Source of the DNA: Pachyseris speciosa
Taxonomy: Eukaryota; Cnidaria; Anthozoa; Scleractinia; Pachyseridae
NCBI GenBank assembly: GCA_016490735.1
Contig: JAEMWC010000033.1
Coordinates: 2,022,331-2,086,330, forward strand
Direction: 5' to 3'
DNA: 64,000 nucleotides
A program made the translations under genes and the position numbers. This document shows positions 62,843-64,000 of the stretch, one piece after another (positions within the stretch are counted from its first letter, which is position 1; every line of letters begins with the position of its first letter). The notes beneath the pieces are model-generated. The model was not told the DNA's origin. It saw only the letters and a list, made by a program, of their open reading frames with translations, and ran no database searches.

Positions 62843-63052
62843 GCAGGGGGTACAGCGTGGCCATGTGGTTAGGGCGCTGGACCTGTGATGCGGTAGTCTG
62901 GGTTCAAGATTCCGCTCTGGCCGCTAATTGGAGAGGATGAAGCTTGTATATAGCCAACTGGTTTCCCTCTCACCAGTTGGTTTTCTTGACCTGTTACCTT
63001 TAAGTGAATTATTTATTGCAAGTTATTTAAGTGGAATGCCTGCGAAACTAAC
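62843..63052 (+). mobile_element. tRNA-derived SINE, copy 2
   Basis: Counterpart of 6966-7175 with one-base differences. Confidence 0.7.
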
Positions 63053-63291
63053 TAGAGCATCTAAATGCATTTCCACTGTAAGTACATTAACTATCAGTGC
63101 ATTACCAGGACGTTCGAGCGTGGACGAAAACTATTAAATTAAACAATCAAGGCTCCGATAGAATGCTATACACTGGGCGGATCTACTGTCAAGAAATTTT
63201 ACGGCCGCTCCCTCGATCCCTCTCCCCGGTTCCTTTCTAATTTTTGTCGCTGCCTTGAACATTTATCGCTTCGTTGTCACCTAGGTGTCGT

Positions 63292-64000
63292 TAGTCTCCT
63301 ACGCAGCCGTTCTTTGTCTCGTCACGCAACGCTCCTCCCCCCGCTGCTGAAAACCGATCCACATTCCTTTCCCGACTATTAGCCAATCAGGATCAGCCTT
63401 TTCATTTTCTGGAAAGTGTACGCGCCAATTCCTCAGTTCGGCGTACATCCAATCACAGCCTAGTTTATAATCGGTGTCCAGCGTGCGCTAACAATGGACA
63501 ACAGTGGAGTGATAGGAAACGGTTAGCGTTTTGTTTACGTTTTTTACTAGGATACTAGATCTTTACCAGTAATTGCACTTGACTTTGTTCCCGTGTAAAA
63601 TGAGTTTGTGTTTTGAGGTTAATCATGGACAAATGAATGTGACAATTTTTTTCGGGACTAATGTCACATTTTGATTTGGTAAGACACTCAACACGAGATT
63701 GTAGGCCGCGTATCTTTGAATCGGAGATAGAAGCCAGGGACGTAAGTCATAGGCCGCCTAGTCCCGCTTTTAGGAGTCAATAGGAGAAGAAATACGAGCG
63801 CTAGCTTTGCCTTGCCAGATTGCAGGGATTAGATGCTTTCGCTCGGTCAGTCACGGAAACGTTTTCGCGGACAGTCTCTTCGTTGGGAATATTTGGTATC
63901 TCTTCTGTAGCTCGTAGGAATCGCTTTGCTCTTGAAGGTTCCCTTTTACTGAAGACTTCCTCTCTTTCTCGTTGAATTTCTTTTTACGAAGCCCGTTGTG
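63292..64000. mobile_element. Non-autonomous DNA transposon, copy 2, cut by the window edge
   Basis: Counterpart of 7415-8562. The left target duplication AGGTGTCGT is at 63283-63291. The terminal repeat has lost about 10 bases near 63340 (cctccccccgctgctg). Confidence 0.8.

Larger units (their letters stand above)
55888..64000. repeat. Segmental duplication, copy 2
   Basis: Counterpart of 1-8123, cut by the window end. Differences include a 30-base addition near 56295, the longer MITE loop at 58230-58256, a lost SINE-tail unit near 60600, a 75-base patch at 61380-61454 and many one-base indels after about 61,000, mostly at homopolymers. Confidence 0.95.

Overview
The window looks like nuclear DNA of an anthozoan cnidarian, most likely a stony coral. 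The evidence is AT-rich sequence, intron-containing genes with GT-AG junctions, dense miniature inverted-repeat elements (MITEs), tRNA-derived SINEs and several non-LTR retrotransposon families. The organism is inferred from style and recalled families, not proven. I see no bacterial genes, CRISPR, rRNA or confident functional tRNA.

The host genes are a cluster of DEG/ENaC (ASIC/degenerin-like) sodium channel genes, rebuilt exon by exon from splice sites, phases and family motifs. Gene A is only a tail at the left edge (exons 5-6, 108-1289). Gene B (+, 5939-23585) has six exons whose phases all agree and give 502 codons. Gene E (-, 36788-26283) has exons 2-6 but no visible exon 1. Gene C (+, 51767-57216) has all six exons but carries stop codons. 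Gene D (+, 61814 to the edge) is a damaged copy of gene B exon 1. B and E converge tail to tail; C follows E head to head. Every copy with exon 6 has Cys in the middle of the pore selectivity filter (GCS or GCR instead of GAS).

Bases 1-8123 and 55888-64000 are near-identical copies about 55.88 kb apart, holding the tail of gene C/A and the head of gene B/D. This is either a recent tandem duplication or uncollapsed haplotypes. The copies carry different lesions, including a 75-nt patch of gene B coding sequence pasted into the upstream region of gene D.

The rest is largely mobile DNA. It includes a CR1-like LINE with one internal stop and a 2A-like motif (32.2-35.8 kb), a Tx1/L1-like LINE with clear target-site duplication (26.8-28.1 kb), three other decayed LINEs on the minus strand and a fragment with a PD...D motif at 13.6 kb. 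A decayed transposase-like gene (39.4-44.8 kb) is interrupted by a SINE and a foldback MITE. Intron 5 of gene B holds a 3.4-kb foldback element packed with minisatellites. Many MITEs and two tRNA-like inverted-repeat elements complete the picture. The 45-51 kb stretch has no recognisable gene.
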